Shown one piece after another: positions 1 through 5,402 of a DNA stretch of 12,420 nucleotides; the stretch's first letter is position 1; each line of letters starts with the position of its first letter. The notes under the pieces are model-generated. The model was not told the DNA's origin and made no database searches. It saw nothing but the letters and a program-made list of their open reading frames with translations. Made by a program: the position numbers and the translations under genes. The stretch is from Bacillota bacterium (lineage in GTDB: Bacteria > Bacillota > Clostridia > Acetivibrionales > DTU013): assembly GCA_023435805.1 (NCBI GenBank), contig JAEZMC010000362.1, forward strand, positions 1-12,420, read 5' to 3'.

Positions 1-778
1 AGAACCGGAAAAGTTTTTCCTCCACCTGCTCAAACCTCAGCCTGAAAGCACCCTGTTCCGGCGTCCGGTCAAGCACTATCAACGCGGAATAAGGGGATCT
101 GTAAAGAAAGCCTTTTCCCTGTTCATAGATATTTTCATTGAAATATTCAGGTATGACATAGGTATCCTCCAGCAGAACCAGCCTGCGCATGCGTGAAACC
201 CTGAAGGTCCTGATTTCTGCCCGGAGCTCGCAATAACCGGCGGCGTATGCATTCCGGTCGCGGTTGAAGAGCTTGTACGGATGAAAGATTCTCTCGGTTG
301 TCCTGGCGCTTTCGTCGGTGTAGATCATTGCTACTTTACAGCGCCGGTCGAGGGCTGTTGAAAGGAAATTGTAGCTTTCGGCCTCTTCGGGCTTCAGCTG
401 CAAGACAGGCAGATGTATGCCCCTACCGTTATCCTCATATTCATTGGTACCGCTGCCCAGCCTTGCAAAAAGATCTGCGAGACGCTTTGCCTCAGTGCCT
501 CCTGTCATCCTGTACCGGTTGGCCACGTAAGCAAGAAGCTGCTTATCCTGGTCGGAAATGATGGCAGCGGGAAGCAAAAAGGTCTTATCCCCGTAATAGT
601 AGCCCCTCTTTGCCGCCGAATATTCCAGAGGGGCTCCCATGGTGTATTTCAAATACTCAACATCTCTTTGAGCCTGGCGGACAGAAATCTCAAATTTTTC
701 AGCCAACCTTCTGCTGTCCGGAAACCTGTCTCCCCTTATTTGAGCGTCCAACCAGACAATTCTGTGCATATTGCTCAT
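1..778 (-). CDS. WYL-domain transcriptional regulator (3' end missing, runs off window)
   Basis: Read on the minus strand, an open frame of 259 complete codons starts at ATG 778 and continues past base 1 without a stop. Residues about 15-45 form a winged-helix DNA-binding region (SRRLAEKFEISVRQAQRDVE). After a linker, a WYL-type domain follows, recognisable from HPYKLFNRDRNAY, GYCELRAEIRTFRVSRMRRL and a C-terminal extension. WYL proteins are usually homo-oligomeric transcription regulators that respond to a ligand or nucleic acid. Here the signature Trp-Tyr-Leu reads Ala-Tyr-Ala. The start lies 7 bases after the stop of the TSCPD gene and has only a weak Shine-Dalgarno match, so translational coupling is likely. 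A second in-frame ATG at 769 is possible. The family call is firm; target and ligand are unknown. Confidence 0.85.
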   Translation of the reverse strand, partial: MSNMHRIVWLDAQIRGDRFPDSRRLAEKFEISVRQAQRDVEYLKYTMGAPLEYSAAKRGYYYGDKTFLLPAAIISDQDKQLLAYVANRYRMTGGTEAKRLADLFARLGSGTNEYEDNGRGIHLPVLQLKPEEAESYNFLSTALDRRCKVAMIYTDESARTTERIFHPYKLFNRDRNAYAAGYCELRAEIRTFRVSRMRRLVLLEDTYVIPEYFNENIYEQGKGFLYRSPYSALIVLDRTPEQGAFRLRFEQVEEKLFRF

Positions 779-785
779 ACGATTC

Positions 786-1043
786 TTATACTGCCTTATT
801 CTTATACTCCCGCAAGGCAATGGAAAGCTGATCCGGGCAGGATGTGCCCTTGCCTTCGCAGTCAATGCCTTTCAGCTTTTCTATGACCGTATCCACCGGC
901 AGGCCTTCCACCAGCTTGCTGATTCCTGAAAGATTGCCGTCGCAGCCCGCCTTGAACGACACCTTCCGTACAATCCCATCCTCTATGGATAGGGCGATTT
1001 CTCTCGAGCAAACGCCCTTTGTCTTATAAGTAAAGTGTTCCAA
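786..1043 (-). CDS. TSCPD domain-containing protein (TIGR03905-like)
   Basis: This 85-residue protein carries the TSCPD motif at residues 67-71 (GKGTSCPDQL), with further cysteines at 12, 34 and 62. It matches the small stand-alone TSCPD family, whose domain is otherwise found at the C terminus of some class II ribonucleotide reductases. Four cysteines suggest metal binding or redox chemistry, but no reaction is established. The start is TTG at 1043: no in-frame ATG lies nearby, and GGGGG sits about 8 bases upstream. It precedes the WYL regulator by 7 bases and probably shares its transcript. The 211 bases upstream (1044-1254) contain no gene and no clear promoter, only an AT-rich patch with two overlapping TATGAT hexamers near 1074-1085. 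Confidence 0.85.
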   Translation of the reverse strand: MEHFTYKTKGVCSREIALSIEDGIVRKVSFKAGCDGNLSGISKLVEGLPVDTVIEKLKGIDCEGKGTSCPDQLSIALREYKNKAV

Positions 1044-1254
1044 CGTGTAACCCCCATGAGCTTGATGTGCTTATCATATCATATTTTTCAGCTTTTAACA
1101 GCCCCCTGCCATACCCTTAATCATATGCTTCTGCAAACCCATCATTTTCTTCAAACTGTCTGTTATACTATGTATATGGGGACGAATATGAAATTTCCAT
1201 CCTATCGGAGCCTAAAGTCTCAACCAAAGTAACCGTAGTGCTTCCGCTGGACCG

Positions 1255-1512
1255 CTAGTCAGGCTTTGTCTCCCGCTTCAGGAGCAGCAGACCTGCCAGT
1301 GCCTCCTCCGCCGTTTCCGAACAGACCTCGTCCGAAGGTTGAAAGTTTATGCAGACCGCAGGCCTTTCCGGTCTCCCGAAAAGCATGCATAAATTATCCG
1401 GCGTCAGTTGGACACATCTGACGCCGGAGGGCTTACCCGAAGGCATTCCAGGGATAGGTGACGAGATGGAGGGCGCGATGCAGCAAGCGCCGCAGCCGGG
1501 TCTGCAGTTCAT
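1255..1512 (-). CDS. YkgJ-family cysteine-cluster protein
   Basis: This 85-residue protein has eight cysteines. An N-terminal cluster (C3, C7, C10, C11 in MNCRPGCGACC) is followed by C33, C42, C54 and C64, the last ones within PERPAVCINFQPSDEVC. This is the YkgJ/YcgN-type zinc- or iron-chelating domain; the substrate and cellular role of the family are unknown. ATG 1512 is preceded by GGGAGG at 7-base spacing, which fixes the start. It follows the hemerythrin gene by 43 bases on the same strand, and no terminator separates them, so co-transcription is likely. The pairing with an oxygen-binding di-iron protein fits a redox or iron-related role, but that is inference from position only. Confidence 0.85.
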   Translation of the reverse strand: MNCRPGCGACCIAPSISSPIPGMPSGKPSGVRCVQLTPDNLCMLFGRPERPAVCINFQPSDEVCSETAEEALAGLLLLKRETKPD

Positions 1513-1555
1513 ACCGCAGCCTCCCGTTCCGGCTTGTGCAAAAGCTGCCGTCTCA

Positions 1556-1972
1556 TCAGTAAACCCCTTTACTGTTGATGTAGTTTTTATACATCATATC
1601 TTCCTTGAGGATATGGCTGGAAATCCAGTCGGAAACGAAAGATACCAGATTGAGGATGGTTTCTTTTTGCTGGTCTTCGATATTGGCGTCCTCAAATTTC
1701 CTGATTTTTCTGATGACGAAATGGTGCTCGAATTTTTGCGCTTCAAAACGCTCGTAACCGTATTTCTCCAGCATATCTTCCTCATATCTGAAATGGAACT
1801 CGGTATATTCCCTCAGCTCGTGCAGGACATCCATGATATCGTCATACCGGTCAAAACCGTCTTTGGCTCTGGCAAGATCATTGATGGCCGCCCCGATTTC
1901 AAACAGGCGTATGTGCTGTTTATCAATCTCTGCAATATTGACGCTGTATTCCTGTTTCCATTCAAAATACAT
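1556..1972 (-). CDS. Bacteriohemerythrin-like protein with a His-to-Gln ligand change
   Basis: This 138-residue single-domain hemerythrin is expected to be a cytosolic four-helix bundle binding O2 (or NO) at a di-iron site. Aligned by motif spacing to the canonical ligand set, it keeps H20 (IDKQH), H60 and E64 (HFRYEE), H83, H120 and D125 (SSHILKED). The ligand expected 19 residues after H60 is Gln79 (EAQKFEHHF) instead of His. His84 is adjacent to the retained H83. The ribosome binding site AAGGAGG about 8 bases before ATG 1972 is strong. Bacterial members serve in oxygen sensing or delivery and oxidative protection in microaerobes and anaerobes. It heads a probable two-gene transcript with the Cys-cluster gene. 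The family is certain; whether it binds two irons normally is open. Confidence 0.93.
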   Translation of the reverse strand: MYFEWKQEYSVNIAEIDKQHIRLFEIGAAINDLARAKDGFDRYDDIMDVLHELREYTEFHFRYEEDMLEKYGYERFEAQKFEHHFVIRKIRKFEDANIEDQQKETILNLVSFVSDWISSHILKEDMMYKNYINSKGVY

Positions 1973-2023
1973 TTCCTTATCCTCCTTGTTTTGAATAAAT
2001 GATATTCATTCCAAAAGTCAATA

Positions 2024-2042
2024 CATGGTCAATTATACCATG
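2024..2042. promoter_or_regulatory. Inverted repeat overlapping the hemerythrin -10 (operator candidate)
   Basis: CATGGT (2024-2029) and ACCATG (2037-2042) are perfect 6-base inverted arms around a 7-base centre. The repeat covers the whole extended -10 element and the likely transcription start. A dimeric regulator bound here would block RNA polymerase. No regulator is identified, and a 6-base repeat could be chance. Confidence 0.3.
2032..2040 (-). promoter_or_regulatory. Extended -10 promoter for the hemerythrin gene
   Basis: Read on the minus strand, TGG-TATAAT gives a perfect -10 hexamer with the TGn extension. No good -35 hexamer lies 16-18 bases upstream, which is tolerated with an extended -10. 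The predicted start of transcription near 2025 gives a leader of about 53 bases before ATG 1972. The call comes from motif match only. Confidence 0.5.
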
Positions 2043-2264
2043 CAGTGATGCTTTAACGCTACTGTATTCCGGCATTTTGCACCGTATTCTCCTCCCCTGC
2101 CTGCAGCACAGGTTTGCCGGCCTTATGCAGAAAACGCTGCAATGCTAAGCCCGGCGTCTACTCCATACGGGCATTTCGCCCTTTCCGTGGTTATTCCAGT
2201 TGTAAGGGCTGCCTCCTCCGGTGTGGATTAATGAGAGATTGTGGGCGTATTGGTACAAAAACAG
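2041..2264. other. Gene-poor stretch between the tRNA terminator and the hemerythrin promoter
   Basis: The stretch 1973-2308 carries the hemerythrin leader and promoter at one end and the tRNA terminator at the other. The remaining 224 bases hold no gene I can name. The only coding-like signal is a minus-strand frame from TTG 2258 to TAG 2145 (37 residues) ending in GGGSPYNWNNHGKGEMPVW. The residue usage looks protein-like, but it has no ribosome binding site and its upstream part runs into the tRNA terminator. It may be the decayed 3' end of a lost gene. The rest shows short GC-rich inverted repeats but no T-tract, so no further terminator is called. Confidence 0.4.
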
Positions 2265-2307
2265 AAAAATAAAAGAGGTTGAATGCAAATGCAATCAACC
2301 TCTTTTA
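2265..2307 (-). terminator. Intrinsic terminator of tRNA-Leu
   Basis: A perfect 13-base inverted repeat (2270-2282 with 2295-2307, core AAAAGAGGTTGA) encloses a 12-base loop that can itself add three pairs. On the minus strand it is followed by five T residues. The stem begins 2 bases after the encoded CCA of the tRNA, so it ends that transcript. Confidence 0.92.
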
Positions 2308-2308
2308 T

Positions 2309-2395
2309 TGGTGCCGAAGGCCGGACTCGAACCGGCACGGTATCGCTACCGGTGGATTTTGAGTCCACTACGTCTGCCAATTTCATCACTTCGGC
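2309..2395 (-). tRNA. tRNA-Leu (anticodon CAA)
   Basis: This is a complete 87-base class II tRNA on the minus strand. The acceptor GCCGAAG pairs with CTTCGGC, followed by discriminator A and an encoded CCA. The anticodon stem GTGGA/TCCAC holds loop CTCAAAA, giving anticodon CAA, which reads UUG leucine codons. The long variable arm (CGGTAGCGATACCG) is typical of tRNA-Leu, and the T-arm has GGTTCGAGTCC. It has its own promoter and terminator, so it is an independent transcription unit. No integrated element is seen at its 3' end. Confidence 0.97.
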
Positions 2396-2417
2396 TTGAG
2401 AAACTCACGCAAAAAGA

Positions 2418-2446
2418 ATTATACAACAGCCGAAGCACAATGTCAA
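2418..2446 (-). promoter_or_regulatory. Consensus sigma-A promoter for tRNA-Leu
   Basis: On the minus strand, TTGACA (2446-2441) and TATAAT (2423-2418) are separated by exactly 17 bases. Both hexamers match the housekeeping consensus perfectly. Transcription should start about 15 bases before the tRNA 5' end, leaving a short leader for RNase P. A perfect promoter suits a constitutive stable RNA. Confidence 0.93.
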
Positions 2447-2528
2447 TGAATTTGAACTGGAAATATCGCGTGCAAGAACCGTAGCTGTAGTATCGTACTC
2501 AGTGCATGATATTTCGCATGCAGCAAAC

Positions 2529-3206
2529 TTATGAAGCCGCTGTCTGAGCAGCTGTAATCGCCATCTTTACAGCCTTTTGAAGCTCCCGTCCGTCATTGCT
2601 CAACGAGTCAAAGAACTGCCCTTTTCCAATTTGCTTCAATACTTCCTTCGCCTGCCTGTATTCGCTACTGTCTAGCCGCCTGCGCAGCACGGAGCAGGTA
2701 TGCAGCATGGAGATGAGCATGGCTTTCCGGGGTTCCGGCATCCTGTTCCCGCTCAGTACGATTTCCTTCAATTCCTCCACAAGCCTGGTATGCTCATGTA
2801 CCTGCGTAACAATGTACCGGTTATACGGTATCAGGCCAAGGAACCGTCCCTGCTCGATCCTGACCATCCCATTGTCCTCCAGGTTCTCAAGCAGCCGCTT
2901 CCCAAACCTTTTCACCTTATACTGCATACTGCTGATCAACGAATTCAGCCTGTAATGAGATCCCTTTTTACCGATCACGTCCAGCAATTCATCGAGAAGC
3001 AAATCACCGATCGACGACGCATCCTTGATTGCAACACGCCTGTTTTCAATGCTGATCCTGCCGCGCTCGGCAAGCTCTGCCAGCGCAATTCCTGCTGCCC
3101 CGTATATCAGTATGGCTCGGGAATGAAGCAGCTTTCCTTTATTACTGTCGATGGATGCAAACATGAAGGCTTCCATGGTAGTCACTCTATTCACCTTCCC
3201 TGTCAT
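2529..3206 (-). CDS. GPP34 (GOLPH3/Vps74-like) family protein
   Basis: This protein of 225 residues resembles the bacterial GPP34 family. It has GKLLHSRAILIYGAAGIALAEL near the N terminus, a helical central part, then EDNGMVRIEQGRFLGLIPYNRY and an all-helical C-terminal half with PRKAMLISMLHTCSVLRRRL. Eukaryotic members (GOLPH3, Vps74) bind phosphatidylinositol-4-phosphate and retain Golgi enzymes; the role of bacterial members is not established. No membrane segment is seen, so it would be cytosolic or peripheral. ATG 3206 overlaps the end of the ribbon-helix-helix gene by 20 bases, which points to coupled translation. ATG 3176 (215 residues) is an alternative start; the N-terminal helix (TTMEAFMF) favours the longer form. 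The family call is good; function is unknown. Confidence 0.82.
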   Translation of the reverse strand: MTGKVNRVTTMEAFMFASIDSNKGKLLHSRAILIYGAAGIALAELAERGRISIENRRVAIKDASSIGDLLLDELLDVIGKKGSHYRLNSLISSMQYKVKRFGKRLLENLEDNGMVRIEQGRFLGLIPYNRYIVTQVHEHTRLVEELKEIVLSGNRMPEPRKAMLISMLHTCSVLRRRLDSSEYRQAKEVLKQIGKGQFFDSLSNDGRELQKAVKMAITAAQTAAS

Positions 3207-3363
3207 CGCCGGATCTTGAGCCCTTTTTACGTTTATTGATGGCCTCTTGCAGAATATATTCGATCTGTCCGTTTACGGATCGGAATTCGTCTTCCGCCCA
3301 GCGGTTGATCTCTTCCCACATTTTCGGGCTCAGTCTCAGCAATATGGATTTTTTCTCTGCCAT
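3187..3363 (-). CDS. Arc/CopG-type ribbon-helix-helix protein
   Basis: This 58-residue protein has a ribbon-helix-helix layout: a strand with alternating residues (KSILLRL, 5-11), helix A (MWEEINRWAEDE) and helix B (SVNGQIEYILQEAIN), then a short charged tail. Such proteins dimerise through the strand and usually bind tandem operator half-sites as repressors or antitoxins. The start is taken at ATG 3363, with AAGGAAG 9 bases upstream; an in-frame TTG at 3372 would sit on that ribosome binding site. It lies 18 bases after the SPFH gene and overlaps the GPP34 gene, so all three are probably one transcript. Position and size fit an autoregulator of this operon, but that is inference. Confidence 0.82.
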   Translation of the reverse strand: MAEKKSILLRLSPKMWEEINRWAEDEFRSVNGQIEYILQEAINKRKKGSRSGDDREGE

Positions 3364-3381
3364 AAACACCAACTTCCTTTA

Positions 3382-4248
3382 TTAGTTATGAAGTGTTCCC
3401 GTATTGATCACCGGCTGGGTCGAACGTTCACCGCAGAGTACGACAAGCAGGTTGCTTACCATGGCAGCTTTTCTTTCCTCGTCCAGCTCAACGATGCTGT
3501 TTTCATTCAGCATTTTCAAGGCCATTTCCACCATGCCTACCGCTCCTTCAACAATCTTCTGCCTTGCCGCGATAATGGCCGAAGCCTGCTGCCTCTGCAG
3601 CATCGCAGCCGCTATTTCGGGTGAATAGGCCAGATGGCTGAGCCTTGCTTCCTCTACAATAACACCTGCTTTGCTGAGCCTGATCTGCAATTCGCCTTTC
3701 AGCGTTTCGGATACCTCGTCGGCACTTCCTCTGAGGGACAATTGCTTCTCATCATTGGTATCGTACGGATATAGCCCGGCAAGGTGCCTGAGCGCGGATT
3801 CGCTTTGCGTCTTGACATAATCAATATAGTTTTCAACATCAAAAACCGCCTCAGCAGTATTTTGTACTCTCCAGACGATAACAGTGGCAATTTCTATAGG
3901 ATTGCCCATCTCGTCATTTACCTTCAGCTTTTCCCCGTTTAGGTTCCTCTGACGCAGTGAAATCTTCTTTTTCGTATAAAATGGATTCGCCCAGTGCCAG
4001 CCGGATTTTTTAACCGTACCTTTGTATGCGCCGAAGAGAATGATGACAGCCGCTTCATTGGGCTGAAGCGTGAAGAAACCGCCCAGCATGACTGCCCAGG
4101 CAACAAATGCAACGGTTCCTCCAATGATCATCGGTACGACATTGCTAATGATGCCCAAAATAAACGCTGCAACAGATGCAACAAAAATCACAGTGGTTAT
4201 GATGAACCATACCAAACCGGAGTGAACATTTTTTTCAAGCTCTTTCAT
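3382..4248 (-). CDS. SPFH/band-7 domain membrane protein
   Basis: This 288-residue protein has two N-terminal hydrophobic segments (about 11-34 and 38-59). An SPFH domain starts at LQPNEAAVIILFGAYKGT and continues through GWHWANPFY, the strand-rich middle and the helix ALRHLAGLYPYD. A C-terminal helical region rich in Ala, Gln and Arg (QRQQASAIIAARQ) ends in LLVVLCGERSTQPVINTGTL. Proteins of this superfamily (stomatin, flotillin, HflK/C) form membrane-bound oligomers that scaffold microdomains. ATG 4248 has GGAGGG at 6-7 bases, so the start is firm. It is the first gene of the SPFH/ribbon-helix-helix/GPP34 unit and has its own promoter, separated by a terminator from the flagellar operon. No protease partner such as NfeD or HflK is nearby. 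Confidence 0.92.
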   Translation of the reverse strand: MKELEKNVHSGLVWFIITTVIFVASVAAFILGIISNVVPMIIGGTVAFVAWAVMLGGFFTLQPNEAAVIILFGAYKGTVKKSGWHWANPFYTKKKISLRQRNLNGEKLKVNDEMGNPIEIATVIVWRVQNTAEAVFDVENYIDYVKTQSESALRHLAGLYPYDTNDEKQLSLRGSADEVSETLKGELQIRLSKAGVIVEEARLSHLAYSPEIAAAMLQRQQASAIIAARQKIVEGAVGMVEMALKMLNENSIVELDEERKAAMVSNLLVVLCGERSTQPVINTGTLHN

Positions 4249-4278
4249 GACCAGCCCTCCAAATTAAATATTATTATG

Positions 4279-4297
4279 ATATCATTATTATATCATT
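4279..4297. promoter_or_regulatory. Direct repeat over the SPFH -10 (operator candidate)
   Basis: ATATCATT occurs at 4279-4286 and again at 4290-4297, an 11-base period that puts both on one face of the helix. The first copy is also part of the 10-base palindrome ATGATATCAT (4276-4285). Tandem half-sites at about one helical turn are typical for ribbon-helix-helix repressors, and one is encoded two genes downstream. AT-rich background makes chance repeats possible. Confidence 0.3.
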
Positions 4298-4315
4298 TAG
4301 CTATTGACAATGCAA
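4287..4315 (-). promoter_or_regulatory. Promoter of the SPFH operon
   Basis: On the minus strand a perfect TATAAT (4292-4287) is preceded by TGA, giving an extended -10. TTGCAT (4315-4310) sits 17 bases upstream as a weak -35. Transcription would start near 4280 and give a leader of about 30 bases. The region is very AT-rich, so other -10-like hexamers occur, but this is the best arranged. Confidence 0.6.
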
Positions 4316-4335
4316 TACTCCCAATGAAAAATATC

Positions 4336-4382
4336 CAAATAAAAACAACCAGAGAAAGTTTTTATCAAACACCTCTGGTTGT
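4336..4382 (-). terminator. Intrinsic terminator ending the flagellar/chemotaxis operon
   Basis: A perfect 10-base inverted repeat (ACAACCAGAG at 4345-4354 with CTCTGGTTGT at 4373-4382) encloses an 18-base loop. On the minus strand it is followed by TTTTTATTT. It lies 63 bases after the stop of the last operon gene and just before the SPFH promoter, so it separates the two transcription units. Confidence 0.88.
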
Positions 4383-4445
4383 GTACTTTTAAGTTCATAT
4401 TCTATATATGCTCAATGCTGCCGTTTATAACTGATGATTATACCA

Positions 4446-4673
4446 TCATTTACCGGCCCCGCTTTTGAATATTTCTGTCTTCTCATCATCCGTGCCGCCC
4501 TGCAGCAGCGATGCCTTGACCATGCCGTATTTTTCAGCCTGGCTGATGATCTGCTGTTCCGTCAGATCCTTCATCGGATCTCTTCCCGCCATATAAATCA
4601 TACTGGCGGTTGCGGTAAGAATGATGCCGATACCTATTCCCAGCAGGATGCTTTTTACATGGAAATTGCTCAT
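4446..4673 (-). CDS. Small single-pass membrane protein, last gene of the fla-che run
   Basis: This 75-residue protein has one hydrophobic helix at about 8-28 (ILLGIGIGIILTATASMIYM), then LTEQQIISQAEKYGMVKA and a hydrophilic tail. I cannot assign a function. The segment after the helix resembles the short helix-turn region next to the membrane anchor in MltG/YceG-like proteins, but the catalytic domain is absent. The start is ATG 4673, with GGGGAG at 7 bases; GTG 4679 would be too close to that site. It follows the DUF6115 gene by 17 bases and precedes the operon terminator, so it belongs to the flagellar operon. Confidence 0.75.
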   Translation of the reverse strand: MSNFHVKSILLGIGIGIILTATASMIYMAGRDPMKDLTEQQIISQAEKYGMVKASLLQGGTDDEKTEIFKSGAGK

Positions 4674-4690
4674 GGACACACTCCCCGCTT

Positions 4691-5317
4691 CTATTTTCTC
4701 AGACCGAGAATAAGGTCAACCTCTCCCTTGCCCATACCCAGCCTCTTGGCGATTTCAAGCCCCTGCAGGCCTTCTGTAGAAAGCCGGATTACTTCCGAAT
4801 ATTTGTTATTGATCGGAATAACCTTGTCGCTTTTTCTTGCCGGAGGCTTTGGAGGCTGCATCTCCCGCTGGGTTCCGTTTACAGCAATGGCTGCGGGGAT
4901 CTGATCTGCCAGGGCTGATTCCGACGATACAGCTGTTTGCACGGAAACGGCCGCCGGCATCACTGCTGCAGCCGGGATTGCTGTCTCAATGCTGGCCTTC
5001 AGGTCAATCTCATCCGCTCTTTTACAGATTACCTGCATTTTCCCCTTCAAGGCATCCATCTTTTCCTCTGCGGCTTTAAGGTTTTTATTCATTTCTTCAT
5101 TTTTCAGGTCCATTTGATTGACAATATAATCTGAGAAGCGGTTCAGTTCATCTATCATCTGTTCCGCATCATTAATGATTTCTACCAGCTCCTGTTTTTT
5201 CTCATCATAGTTTTTCAGGAAGGTAAAAACCTTTCTTTTGTCAAGAAAAAGACAGATCAGAGAAAATAAGACCAGAAGAACTCCAAAAAAAACCATGCTT
5301 ACATAAAATCCATCCAT
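4691..5317 (-). CDS. DUF6115 membrane protein, SwrB-like
   Basis: This 208-residue protein has an N-terminal membrane helix (about 6-25), a charged coiled coil (about 35-100), an Ala/Pro-rich linker (about 105-165) and a C-terminal motif (YSEVIRLSTEGLQGLEIAKR then GMGKGEVDLILGLRK). The architecture and the closing GKGEVDLIL motif resemble SwrB, which in Bacillus subtilis follows sigD at the end of the fla-che operon and promotes assembly of the flagellar basal body and SigD activity. ATG 5317 has AGAGGTGAT upstream. Here fapA and one small gene lie between it and sigD. Orthology to SwrB is inferred from position and layout, not shown by alignment. Confidence 0.78.
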   Translation of the reverse strand: MDGFYVSMVFFGVLLVLFSLICLFLDKRKVFTFLKNYDEKKQELVEIINDAEQMIDELNRFSDYIVNQMDLKNEEMNKNLKAAEEKMDALKGKMQVICKRADEIDLKASIETAIPAAAVMPAAVSVQTAVSSESALADQIPAAIAVNGTQREMQPPKPPARKSDKVIPINNKYSEVIRLSTEGLQGLEIAKRLGMGKGEVDLILGLRK

Positions 5318-5402
5318 TTGATCACCTCTTACCGGCTGCCAACGTATCTATCTGCTGATACATTTTCCGACAGCCTGTATTTATCTTTTGTAGTATTCCG
5401 GT

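Noticed and set aside
1089..1160. Met-rich 19-codon minus-strand frame (MKKMMGLQKHMIKGMAGGC) upstream of the TSCPD gene
   Set aside because: It starts at TTG without a ribosome binding site; such short frames are expected by chance in this 211-base gap.
1349..2002. Long plus-strand open frame (217 codons) opposite the Cys-cluster and hemerythrin genes
   Set aside because: It spans two well-supported minus-strand genes plus their gap, lacks a ribosome binding site and shows no domain pattern; it is an antisense shadow.
2054..2085. Seven-codon minus-strand frame behind GGGGAGGAG, resembling a leader peptide
   Set aside because: The ribosome-binding-like sequence is good, but the peptide has no regulatory codon pattern, and no attenuator structure or downstream coupling is seen before the hemerythrin promoter.
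2221..2484. Plus-strand open frame of 87 codons
   Set aside because: It runs through the tRNA-Leu gene, its terminator and its promoter in antisense; not coding.
2700..3239. Plus-strand open frame of 179 codons
   Set aside because: It lies opposite the GPP34 gene, which has recognisable family motifs; no independent support.
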